Assembly (NCBI GenBank): GCA_947523045.1
Contig: CANNUR010000189.1
Span: 1 to 5,995 of the forward strand
DNA: 5,995 bases
From: an uncultured Prosthecobacter sp.
GTDB taxonomy: Bacteria; Verrucomicrobiota; Verrucomicrobiia; Verrucomicrobiales; Verrucomicrobiaceae
Reading direction: 5' to 3'
The notes beneath the pieces were generated by a model that saw nothing but the letters and a program-made list of their open reading frames with translations, did not search any database and was not told the DNA's origin. The translations under genes and the position numbers were made by a program. Shown piece after piece: positions 1 to 5,995 of this stretch; the first letter of the stretch is position 1; the number at the start of each line of letters is the position of its first letter.

Positions 1-2873
1 CGTTGATGATCACCACCATGGTGGATGCCAGCAACACAGCCGGCATCCTTGGTACCAGTACCGGGGCGGTGAGTGCGACTCGCTTCCTTGCCGCCAATGG
101 CGACGCCTTGGAGAGCAACGAGATGGTGGCACCCTGGATCATCAGCCGCTTGGATGGCCAGTTCCTCAAGTATGACAGCAGTCACGGTTTCCAGCTCATC
201 ACTCAGGGGGGGGCTCCCAACAACTACGTTGCCACCAGCACGACGACTCTGACCGCGGCCGTGCTTGGCGGGGTCAACGACGGTACTCGGATTCTCAGCC
301 TCGAGGGCGCCAGCAACTTCACCCTCGGTGCAAACCTTGAAGTTCACGCCCTGCGCCTGGAGCGCGACATCAACGTCAGCGCGGACGGTCTCTTCAACAA
401 GATCACCATCCACAGCGGCGGCTTGACGAACTTCAATACCGCGAACACGCCGACCATCAACACCGACCTCTACTTTGGCGCGACTGGCACCAGCGAGGCA
501 CTCATTCACGCTTCCAGCAACACCCTGCAGATCAACGGCCGGATCTTCGCCAGCCAGGTCACGAAGTTTGGCACGGCGGTTCTGAACATCCGCAGCGATC
601 AGCCGCAGTTCACCGGCAACTGGGTTGTCAACGGCGGCGGCATCCAGTTTCTCACCCCGGGTTCAGCCAGCACGGGCCAGGTCATCCTCAATGGCAGCCG
701 TGCCAATGACCGTGACAACACCTTCAGCCTGTCGGAAGTCCGCTACAACTTCAACAGCGGCAGTCCGGATCTCTTCACCTGGAACGGCGGCAAGATCACC
801 GGCTATGATGTCAACCGCATCTACATGCCAACGGCCAGCGACCGCCTGCAGCAGATCCCGGACGTTGATCTGCGCACCACCAACGCGGTGGCTGGTGCAG
901 GCCAGGAAGGGTTGATGATCTTCCTGATCGATGGTGCCCGCAGCACGGTGCGCACCGGCACGGTCACCCTTTATGACCATTATCAGGTGCAGGTGGAGTC
1001 CAACACGTACGGCACCGGCTCCACTGTCGGCTTCCAATTTGGCGCCGGTGACGGCACCGGCGGCCTCAACAACGGCGGGCTCTACGACCTGCGCAAGGTC
1101 GGCGATGGCGTGCTCACCCTCGGCAACAACACGGCGTCCTTCACCGGCGGCCGCAGCATCACCATCGGCGAGGGCGCAGTGCGCGTCCTGCACGCAGGCG
1201 CTTTCGGCGGTGCCGGCAACACGGCCAACATCGAGCAGGGCGGCGTGCTCGAAATCGCCGTCGCCGGTTGGTCTCCCTCAGCGACCCTGAACATGCAGCC
1301 GGGCGCCATGGAACGCTGGGCTGTCAACGGAGCCCGCACTGGCAATCACATCCTGCCGACCGGTGTGCACCTGCAGATCATGGCCAACCAGACCGGCACC
1401 AAGACCATCACGCTCGACGGTGGCTCCATCATGGGTTACCTGCCGCGCGACTGGGACCACATCGCCATCATTCATCAGCTCGGCAGTGGCATCACCCTCA
1501 ACCTGGCCTCGAACTCCTTCCTTGGCCAGCCCTATGCGAGCAGCAACAACAGCCTCTGGGATCAGTCGCGCATTTACGACATTGGTAAAATCAACCAGAC
1601 GAACGCCAGCAATCCCAATGATCAGGGCCTGCGCGGTTCCTACCTGCAGATCCACGGTGCCATCACCGGTCCCGGCGGGCTGACCAAGATCGGTCAGGAC
1701 ATCATCCTGCTCAACGGCGCCAACACCTACGAAGGCTCGACCGTCGTCGAAAACGGCATCCTGCAGATCGGCCGCAACAACAGCCTGCCGGTCGGCACCG
1801 ATCTGCGTCTGGAGACCAGCAGCGGCATGTTCGACCTGAACGGCTTCAATCAGGAAGTCGCCTCGCTTGCTGGTGATCAGGGCAGTGTCAACAACAGCGC
1901 CTTTGCCCTCAACACATTGACCGTTAACCAGGCCACTGCCAGCACCTACGGCGGCACCCTCGACGGCAACGTCTCGCTGGTGAAGAGCAATACCGGCGTG
2001 CTCAGCCTCGCCGGTGTCAGCGCCATGCGCGGCGACCTGATCATCAATGGCGGCTCGGTCGCCCTCACCGGCTCCGGTTCCGTCAGTGAAAGCCGCTGGA
2101 TCTCGGTGGCCTCCGGCACCAGCTTCGACGTCACGGGCCGTACCGGTGGTTCCTACACCTACGACGGTTTGATCAGCGGTGGCGGCGTCGGTGCCCTGCG
2201 CGTTGATAATGCCAACCGCGGACGCATCCTCGGCTCGGTCAGCCTCTCCGACAACGTTGGCACCCACGCCCGCGTGTCTGCCCTCAAGCCCGGCGGCAGC
2301 TCCAGTGGCGGCTACGCGACCGCCGGCGACCAGATTGGTCACCTGCAGATCACAGGCGATCTCAGCCTGAGCGGTGGTCTCTACGGCTCGACCACCAAGA
2401 CCGAGCGACTGACCCTGCAGCTTGCGGCACCCACTTCGACCCTTTCAGCCCTTGGCTGGGATGGCTCGGCGCTCGCCGCCTGGCTGACCGCCAACGCGGC
2501 TCAGGTGCTCAACGGAGAGCAGGGCAACCTCTCCGGCCACGATTACGTCAATGTTGGCGGTGCTGTCACCCTCAACGAGCATGGCACGGTCGGAGTCGCC
2601 CTGACCAACAGTTACACACCGGCCTTTGGTGACATTTTCAACCTGCTCGATTGGACGACGATCACAGCCAACACCTTCAACGCCGGCCCTGCCAACCGTG
2701 TGGGCGGTGAGACGGGTTACGACCTGAACCTGCCGGATCTCTCGGCCTATCAGCTGGGCTGGAACACGGACCTGTTCCTCAGCCATGGTGTTCTGGTCGT
2801 TGCCCCCGAACCTGGCCGGATGCTGCTGGTCTTCCTCGGCCTTGCCGGCCTCTGCCTGCGCCGTCGTCGCTGA
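1..2873 (+). CDS. Autotransporter-associated beta-strand repeat protein with PEP-CTERM sorting signal (5' partial)
   Basis: Presumed secreted or envelope protein; about 956 residues are visible, reading from base 3. The frame is open to the left edge and the first visible Met codons have no signal peptide after them, so the true start lies outside the window. The sequence is rich in Gly, Asn, Thr and Ser, with short alternating beta-strand patterns and no long hydrophobic segment until the end. Repeats of the autotransporter-associated beta-strand type (LTKxGxxxLxLxGxNxYxGxTxVxxGxL) are clearest at residues 558-590, with degenerate copies at 185-221, 358-402 and 655-697. A C-terminal module, about 775-930, contains FGDIFNLLDW and LPDLSAYQLGW, recurrent in this protein class. 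The chain ends in APEPGR (934-939), a short hydrophobic helix and RRRR. No enzymatic domain is recognisable, and no C-terminal outer-membrane barrel of a classical autotransporter is present. In such proteins the tail is thought to direct sorting and processing by an exosortase-like system; the ligand or role of this one is unknown. Confidence 0.88.
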   Translation, partial: LMITTMVDASNTAGILGTSTGAVSATRFLAANGDALESNEMVAPWIISRLDGQFLKYDSSHGFQLITQGGAPNNYVATSTTTLTAAVLGGVNDGTRILSLEGASNFTLGANLEVHALRLERDINVSADGLFNKITIHSGGLTNFNTANTPTINTDLYFGATGTSEALIHASSNTLQINGRIFASQVTKFGTAVLNIRSDQPQFTGNWVVNGGGIQFLTPGSASTGQVILNGSRANDRDNTFSLSEVRYNFNSGSPDLFTWNGGKITGYDVNRIYMPTASDRLQQIPDVDLRTTNAVAGAGQEGLMIFLIDGARSTVRTGTVTLYDHYQVQVESNTYGTGSTVGFQFGAGDGTGGLNNGGLYDLRKVGDGVLTLGNNTASFTGGRSITIGEGAVRVLHAGAFGGAGNTANIEQGGVLEIAVAGWSPSATLNMQPGAMERWAVNGARTGNHILPTGVHLQIMANQTGTKTITLDGGSIMGYLPRDWDHIAIIHQLGSGITLNLASNSFLGQPYASSNNSLWDQSRIYDIGKINQTNASNPNDQGLRGSYLQIHGAITGPGGLTKIGQDIILLNGANTYEGSTVVENGILQIGRNNSLPVGTDLRLETSSGMFDLNGFNQEVASLAGDQGSVNNSAFALNTLTVNQATASTYGGTLDGNVSLVKSNTGVLSLAGVSAMRGDLIINGGSVALTGSGSVSESRWISVASGTSFDVTGRTGGSYTYDGLISGGGVGALRVDNANRGRILGSVSLSDNVGTHARVSALKPGGSSSGGYATAGDQIGHLQITGDLSLSGGLYGSTTKTERLTLQLAAPTSTLSALGWDGSALAAWLTANAAQVLNGEQGNLSGHDYVNVGGAVTLNEHGTVGVALTNSYTPAFGDIFNLLDWTTITANTFNAGPANRVGGETGYDLNLPDLSAYQLGWNTDLFLSHGVLVVAPEPGRMLLVFLGLAGLCLRRRR
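555..665 (+). repeat. Degenerate beta-strand repeat unit (protein level), copy 1
   Basis: Encodes residues 185-221 of the surface protein. It keeps the order of the repeat: VTKFGTAVLNI, then PQFTGNWVVNGGGIQF. This matches the 'KxGxxxLxL...xxxTGxxxVxxGxL' pattern, but the AN-Y element is lost. Assigned by eye. Confidence 0.5.
1074..1208 (+). repeat. Degenerate beta-strand repeat unit (protein level), copy 2
   Basis: Encodes residues 358-402. LRKVGDGVLTLGNNTASFTG is followed by ITIGEGAVRVLHAGAFG. The strand-turn-strand order and Gly spacing match the canonical unit, including the closing 'GxLxLxxxxAxG'. Confidence 0.6.
1674..1772 (+). repeat. Canonical autotransporter-associated beta-strand repeat (protein level), copy 3
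   Basis: Encodes residues 558-590. GGLTKIGQDIILLNGANTYE and the following GSTVVENGILQIG are a near-consensus copy of the repeat known from many Verrucomicrobia, Planctomycetes and proteobacterial surface proteins. This is the strongest evidence for the family assignment of the gene. Confidence 0.85.
1965..2093 (+). repeat. Degenerate beta-strand repeat unit (protein level), copy 4
   Basis: Encodes residues 655-697. SLVKSNTGVLSLAG is followed by MRGDLIINGGSVALTGSGS. The K-x-x-x-GxLxLxG and GDLxINGGxVxLTG halves are retained, but the middle ANTY segment is replaced. Confidence 0.55.
2805..2870 (+). other. PEP-CTERM sorting/anchor tail
   Basis: Encodes the last 22 residues (935-956): Pro-Glu-Pro, then Gly-Arg, a hydrophobic stretch of about 13 residues (MLLVFLGLAGLCL) and a final run of four Arg. 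This tripartite layout of motif, membrane helix and basic end is the PEP-CTERM signal recognised by exosortase-type systems. The 'PEPGR' form is familiar from Verrucomicrobiota. No exosortase gene lies in the window, so processing is inferred from the family. Confidence 0.9.
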
Positions 2874-2892
2874 AGGGCAGTTGCGTCACTTC

Positions 2893-2924
2893 GCGGGCCC
2901 TCCTTCGGGAGGGCCCGCTTTTTT
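2893..2924 (+). terminator. Strong intrinsic terminator after the PEP-CTERM gene
   Basis: A perfect 11-bp stem, GCGGGCCCTCC at 2893-2903 and its complement at 2908-2918, closes on a TTCG loop (2904-2907) and is followed directly by six T (2919-2924). It starts 20 bp after the stop codon of the surface-protein gene. The T-tract lies only on the plus strand; read from the apbE side, the hairpin has no downstream U-run, so it should act mainly on the rightward transcript. The last T of the tract is also the last base of the apbE stop codon on the other strand. Confidence 0.95.
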
Positions 2925-3892
2925 CAGGTCGCGACCACCCAAAAGGCGTCGACCTGCAGGGCCTTCGCCCGGGCGCTCCCCTCGTCGGGGCCCAGAATCA
3001 GGAGGGCTGTGGCGAGGGCATCGGCGCGCAGGGCGCTGGCGTTGACCACGGTGACGGAGACAGCTCGATGCCGCACCGGACGTCCTGTGCGTGGATCGAT
3101 CAGGTGACTGAACGTTTCGCCATGGAGCTGGCGCTGTTCGCGATAGCTGCCGCTGGTGGCGGCGCAGGCATTCTCGAGCGACAGGCTTTGCAGGCTTTCG
3201 CCAACGGGTTGTCCGGGGGCTTGAATGCCGATCTGCCAGGGATTGCCATCCGGTGCGCGTCCCTGAGCCAACACTTCACCGCCGAGTTCGAGCAGGAATT
3301 GGGGTAGCCCGGCTTGGATGAGCATGGGACGGAGTTCATCAAGGACGAAGCCCTCCACGATGCTGGCCAGATTGACGCGCACGTCCGGCCGGCCTTTGCG
3401 CAAGGCCGGCGCCTTGCTGCGCCATGCGAGGTGATGCCAGCCACAGCGGGCGCGCAGGGCAGCGAGCTCGGCCTCGCTCGGGGGAGGCGGTAACGGCGCG
3501 CCGGCAGCGCGTTTGCCGAAGCCCCAGGCATCGATCAGCGGGCCGCAGGTGGGATCGAGCACCCCATCGGTCTGGCTGGCGATTTGGTGCATTGCCTCAA
3601 CGGCTTGGACGAGTTCGACCGGCGTCTCGAACCATCCCGTGCCATGGTGGGCATTGAAGCGACTGAGCAGAGAGTCATCGCGCCAGTGCGAGAACAGCGC
3701 TTCACGCTGGTCGAGGTGATCCTGGATCAGGCGCCGGTGGGTTTCGCCAGCCCCCTCGGCGCGCAGGCTCCAGGTGGTTCCCATGGTGCGTCCGCTGACT
3801 CGGCCGCGGACAGGTCGCGCGCAAGCCCCGGCGCAAAGGCTGGCCAGCAGGGCGCGCCGGCTCAGGCGCAGGTGGCAGGGCGGGGGAGGCAT
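2924..3892 (-). CDS. apbE: FAD:protein FMN transferase, exported (ApbE family)
   Basis: Transfers FMN from FAD to a Thr or Ser of target flavoproteins, such as Rnf/Nqr subunits, outside the cytoplasm; Mg2+ dependent. The 322-residue length is normal and the protein looks complete. Family motifs in order: MGTTW (37-41), DPTCGPLIDAWGFG (113-126), NLASIVEGFVLDEL (174-187, comparable to the GEGY-type segment of enterobacterial ApbE), LGGEVLAQG (203-211), ATSGSY (245-250), HLIDPRTGRP (263-272) and ADALATAL (290-297), whose D291 and T295 match the family's metal-binding Asp/Thr. The N-terminus carries SRRALLASL (11-19), a Tat-like twin-arginine signal, with possible cleavage near A25 or lipidation at C24. 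ATG at 3892 is the first possible start: an in-frame stop lies at 3920-3922. No Shine-Dalgarno is visible; a hairpin ends 4 nt upstream. It lies 65 bp downstream of serA on the same strand. No recognisable flavinylation target is encoded in the window. Confidence 0.93.
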   Translation of the reverse strand: MPPPPCHLRLSRRALLASLCAGACARPVRGRVSGRTMGTTWSLRAEGAGETHRRLIQDHLDQREALFSHWRDDSLLSRFNAHHGTGWFETPVELVQAVEAMHQIASQTDGVLDPTCGPLIDAWGFGKRAAGAPLPPPPSEAELAALRARCGWHHLAWRSKAPALRKGRPDVRVNLASIVEGFVLDELRPMLIQAGLPQFLLELGGEVLAQGRAPDGNPWQIGIQAPGQPVGESLQSLSLENACAATSGSYREQRQLHGETFSHLIDPRTGRPVRHRAVSVTVVNASALRADALATALLILGPDEGSARAKALQVDAFWVVAT

Positions 3893-3896
3893 GAGA

Positions 3897-3920
3897 ACGG
3901 GCCGCTCGCGGGCGGCCCGT
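3897..3920 (-). promoter_or_regulatory. Perfect hairpin in the serA-apbE gap
   Basis: On the minus strand, ACGGGCCGC pairs perfectly with GCGGCCCGT (9 bp) around a 6-nt loop, CCGCGA. It begins 37 nt after the serA stop codon and ends 4 nt before the apbE ATG. The bases after it are TTCTC, not a clear U-tract, so it is at best an imperfect terminator for serA. It could instead hold back translation of apbE or stabilise a processed serA mRNA. The structure is seen in the sequence; its role is inference. Confidence 0.55.
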
Positions 3921-3957
3921 CAACAAGCGCGCGCAGGCGCGCAGATCAAGCGCCGGC

Positions 3958-5559
3958 TCAGACGACGACGCAATGGACGCGACTGATGCCAGGGATGGCC
4001 TCCAGCTCGGCGATGACGCCGGCATCGGGGGTGGAGTCGAGCGTCAGCAGGGTCAGGGCGGTGCCTCCCTCCTTGTTGCGGCTGAGCGACATGTCCGCGA
4101 TGTTGACGTTGTTCTTGCCGAGCGCCGTGCTGTAGGCGGCGATCATGCCGGGGCGGTCGATGTTCTCGATCAGCAGCAGGGTGCCCTCCGGGCGCGTTTC
4201 AATGTGGCGACCGTTGACCTTGACGATGCGCGGCTCGCCGGCAAAGAAGGTGCCGGCGATGCTGGCCGACTCAGTTTCGTTGCAGGCCTGGACTTCGATG
4301 AGATCGGTGAACTCGCTGGCCTCGGGCACACGGCTTTCATTGAGGCGGATGCCCAGGTTTTCCGCGGTGCCGATGGCGTTGATGTAGTTGACCTGTTCGG
4401 GGCCGCAGGGGCGCTCCAGGAAGCCCTTGAGGATGGCGCGCGAGAGCAGGGAGGTGTCGCCACTGCCGACCTTGCCACTGTAGCTGATGCTGACTTGGCC
4501 GCTGCGCGACGGCGCGAATTGCGAGAGCAGGCGGCCAAGCAGCTCGCCGAACTTGAGGAAGTGGCCCTGCTCAGCCAGTGTCCTGGGGTCGACATTGGGC
4601 ATGTTGACGGCGTTGACAACCGTGCCCTGCAGGAGGTGGGCCGCGATGACTTCGGCGATCTCAATGCCAACGTTTTCCTGGGCCTCGTCGGTGGAGGCGC
4701 CAAGGTGGGGGGTGAACACCGTGTTGGGGGCCTGCAGCAGGGGGTAGTCCGCGGGTGGGGGCTCGACTTCGAAGACGTCAAGCGCCGCGCCGGCGACATG
4801 GCCATCGACCAGCGCCTGGGCGAGGGCGTTGTCGTCGATCAGGCCACCACGGGCGCAGTTGACGATGCGCACGCCTTTTTTGAGCTTGGCGATGCGCGCG
4901 GCATTCAGCATGTGCTTCGTGTCCGGCGTCATCGGCATGTGCATGGTGATGAAGTCAGCCTCGACCAGGGCGTCGTCGAGCTTTTCAAACAATTCGACGC
5001 CGAGGCTTTCGGCGCGGTTCTTCGACAGGTACGGGTCATAGGCGACGACGCGCATGCCAAAGGCCTTCGCGCGCTTGGCGAACTCGGCGCCGATGCGGCC
5101 CATGCCGAGAACGGCGAGGGTCTTGCCGTTGACTTCCTTACCTTGGAAGCTTTTGCGGTCCCATTTGCCGGCGACGATGCTGGCATGCGCCTGCGGCGTT
5201 TTGCGCGCGAGCGACATCATGAGGGTGAAGGCCTGCTCGGCGGTGGAAATGGTGTTGCCGCCGGGCGTGTTCATCACCACCACACCACGCTTGCTGGCAG
5301 TGGGCACGTCGATGTTGTCGACGCCGACTCCGGCACGTCCGACGGCCTTGAGGTGGTTCGCAGCTTCAATGACCTTGGCCGTCACCTTGACCCCGCTGCG
5401 CACAATGATGGCGTCGGCATCCTTGGCGGCCTCGGCGAAGTCGGCCTCGGCCTTCAGGCCCAGCTTGACCTCGACGGAGAAGGACGGCTCCGCCTTCAGG
5501 AGTTCGATGCCTTTTTCGGCGATGGGATCTGCGACGAGGATCTTGAATTGCTGGGCCAT
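3958..5559 (-). CDS. serA: D-3-phosphoglycerate dehydrogenase, long ACT-domain form
   Basis: Oxidises 3-phosphoglycerate to 3-phosphohydroxypyruvate with NAD+, the first step of the phosphorylated serine pathway; cytoplasmic. From MAQQFKILVADPIAEKG the protein has 533 residues, typical of the long type. The catalytic part (about 1-315) has the NAD-binding GMGRIG (152-157) with acidic D175 after the second strand, the R237 motif NCARGG, E266 in DVFEVEPP and H285 in TPHLGAST, so the Arg-Glu-His set is complete. An intervening regulatory domain spans about 320-455. A C-terminal ACT domain (about 459-533) begins with LLLIENIDRPGMIA; it is usually the serine-sensing module, so feedback inhibition is plausible but not shown. 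The frame stays open upstream to 5706. The start at 5559 was chosen because the family's N-terminal strand begins there; an ATG at 5604 would add 15 low-complexity residues. No clear Shine-Dalgarno precedes either start. No other serine-pathway gene is in the window. Confidence 0.96.
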   Translation of the reverse strand: MAQQFKILVADPIAEKGIELLKAEPSFSVEVKLGLKAEADFAEAAKDADAIIVRSGVKVTAKVIEAANHLKAVGRAGVGVDNIDVPTASKRGVVVMNTPGGNTISTAEQAFTLMMSLARKTPQAHASIVAGKWDRKSFQGKEVNGKTLAVLGMGRIGAEFAKRAKAFGMRVVAYDPYLSKNRAESLGVELFEKLDDALVEADFITMHMPMTPDTKHMLNAARIAKLKKGVRIVNCARGGLIDDNALAQALVDGHVAGAALDVFEVEPPPADYPLLQAPNTVFTPHLGASTDEAQENVGIEIAEVIAAHLLQGTVVNAVNMPNVDPRTLAEQGHFLKFGELLGRLLSQFAPSRSGQVSISYSGKVGSGDTSLLSRAILKGFLERPCGPEQVNYINAIGTAENLGIRLNESRVPEASEFTDLIEVQACNETESASIAGTFFAGEPRIVKVNGRHIETRPEGTLLLIENIDRPGMIAAYSTALGKNNVNIADMSLSRNKEGGTALTLLTLDSTPDAGVIAELEAIPGISRVHCVVV

Positions 5560-5569
5560 AGGGGGCGAT

Positions 5570-5597
5570 AGAGTAGGCGACTTTGCCGCGCTGGCAA
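5570..5597 (-). promoter_or_regulatory. Possible serA promoter
   Basis: On the minus strand TTGCCA (5597-5592; one mismatch to the -35 consensus) is followed after 16 bp by TACTCT (5575-5570; three matches to the -10 consensus). Transcription from it would start only a few bases before the ATG at 5559, giving a nearly leaderless mRNA, which agrees with the absence of a Shine-Dalgarno. The -10 match is weak and this remains a guess. Confidence 0.25.
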
Positions 5598-5616
5598 GCG
5601 TCATGCTCGTACGCTT
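5583..5616. repeat. Two abutting inverted repeats upstream of serA
   Basis: On the plus strand TTGCC (5583-5587) and GGCAA (5593-5597) form a 5-bp inverted repeat with a 5-bp spacer. AAGCGT (5596-5601) and ACGCTT (5611-5616) form a 6-bp one with a 9-bp spacer; the two share two bases. They lie 24-57 bp upstream of the serA start, over the possible -35 box. The size and spacing are like small operator half-sites, but short repeats of this kind also occur by chance. Confidence 0.35.
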
Positions 5617-5713
5617 GTTTGGCCGGCATGGGCCGCTGGAAGCGCAGGGGCGTTGCATGCCCAGGGTTCCTTGGTGTCGGGTCGCGGTGTGTGCCTGAGC
5701 CGCCACGCCGGAT

Positions 5714-5995
5714 TTACCCCACCGCGCCAGCCTTCAAATCCCTCAGGGCATACAGCCGCTCCTCCCGCGCCAGGCCCCGCAGCAGCCGCGCCCCCGTCTT
5801 CCGGCTGGCGCCAAACCGCTCCCGCAGCGCCCCAAACACCTCGTTGACGTAGGACCGACTGCCTATCACCGCCCCGTCGGTAAAATACCTCACCCGACAG
5901 CGCAGGTACACACTCCCCGGCAGCCGCCCGCCCTCCGCCACCACCTGCCGCGCCTCCTCGCGGCTGAAACCCGCCCGCAGGGGTTTGCCGTCCTT
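5714..5995 (-). CDS. REP-associated tyrosine transposase (Y1/IS200-like), C-terminal part only
   Basis: The last 93 residues of a protein whose 5' part lies off the right edge; the frame is open from 5995 to the TAA at 5716-5714. The visible part includes GFSREEARQVVAEGG, then LRCRVRYFTDGAVIGSR, YVNEVFGALRERFG, RKTGARLLRG and LYALRDLKAG. The RYFTDG-IGS-VNEVF-RFG-KTGAR-LRDL series is the conserved C-terminal region I know from REP-associated (RAYT-like) transposases of Verrucomicrobia and related bacteria. These single-strand-acting enzymes use an HUH motif and one catalytic Tyr; that domain is not in the window, so activity cannot be judged. A GTG inside the frame at 5944 is not the real start, because homologous sequence continues upstream of it. 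The visible part has no frameshift. It is co-directional with serA and ends 154 bp before its start. Confidence 0.8.
   Translation of the reverse strand, partial: KDGKPLRAGFSREEARQVVAEGGRLPGSVYLRCRVRYFTDGAVIGSRSYVNEVFGALRERFGASRKTGARLLRGLAREERLYALRDLKAGAVG

Noticed and set aside
663..1193. 176-codon minus-strand frame within the surface-protein gene
   Set aside because: Same compositional shadow pattern; no domain and no upstream signals.
1278..2342. 354-codon open frame on the minus strand within the surface-protein gene
   Set aside because: Translation is Ala/Gly/Val/Asp-rich with no recognisable domain; it lies entirely within a real plus-strand gene with clear repeats and a PEP-CTERM end. 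Shadow frame.
3929..3942. Second small GC-only hairpin (GCGCG-CCTG-CGCGC on the minus strand) between serA and apbE
   Set aside because: Five base pairs of alternating G and C occur easily by chance in this composition, and no T-tract follows; not annotated as a terminator.
3584..4135. 183-codon plus-strand frame spanning the apbE-serA junction
   Set aside because: It overlaps two well-supported minus-strand genes and translates to Pro/Ala/Arg/Ser-rich sequence without a domain.
3973..5571. 532-codon open frame on the plus strand, antisense to almost all of serA
   Set aside because: It mirrors serA's GC-rich codon pattern, its translation is a low-complexity mix of Ala, Gly, Asp and Val, and it shows no domain. 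The minus strand encodes a complete, motif-perfect SerA, so this is a shadow frame.
5652..5664. Possible REP-like palindrome around GCATGC downstream of the transposase
   Set aside because: The pairing is only a 4-bp GGGC/GCCC stem around a loop of about 7 nt, with no second copy in the window and no recognisable REP tetranucleotide.
1..5995. CRISPR array, tRNA/rRNA genes, riboswitch, prophage or defence genes
   Set aside because: No evenly spaced DNA repeats, no cloverleaf-like sequence, no long non-coding stretch (largest gap 154 bp) and no proteins of such classes were seen.

Overview
The window most likely comes from the chromosome of a member of the Verrucomicrobiota with high-GC DNA, probably of the Opitutae/Verrucomicrobiae type. 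Two features point there: a large secreted protein that combines autotransporter-associated beta-strand repeats with a PEP-CTERM tail of the 'PEPGR...LRRRR' form, and the C-terminal end of a REP-associated (IS200-like, Y1) transposase of the kind common in that phylum. This is an inference from protein style. No rRNA, tRNA or other taxonomic marker is present.

Layout. Positions 1-2873 (+) hold the 3' part of the repeat-rich PEP-CTERM surface protein, whose N-terminus lies off the left edge. A strong intrinsic terminator follows at 2893-2924. The rest of the window is coded on the minus strand, read right to left. The 3' end of a REP-associated transposase (5995-5714) comes first. A 154-bp intergenic region follows, with small inverted repeats and a possible serA promoter. 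Next come serA, a full-length D-3-phosphoglycerate dehydrogenase (5559-3958), a 65-bp gap with a perfect hairpin, and apbE, an exported FAD:protein FMN transferase (3892-2924). The apbE stop codon touches the T-tract of the opposing terminator, so the surface-protein gene and apbE converge with almost no space between them.

Function. The genes do not form an obvious single pathway. SerA starts serine biosynthesis in the cytoplasm, ApbE attaches FMN covalently to exported or membrane flavoproteins, and the PEP-CTERM protein is a presumed envelope or extracellular protein. serA and apbE are co-directional and could be co-transcribed, though the hairpin between them may end or attenuate transcription. 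I see no defence system, CRISPR array, prophage or new multi-gene system. The points worth a second look are the regulatory-looking repeats before serA, the hairpin abutting the apbE start codon, a G8 tract in the surface-protein gene, and the transposase fragment, which may have REP repeats in the genome.
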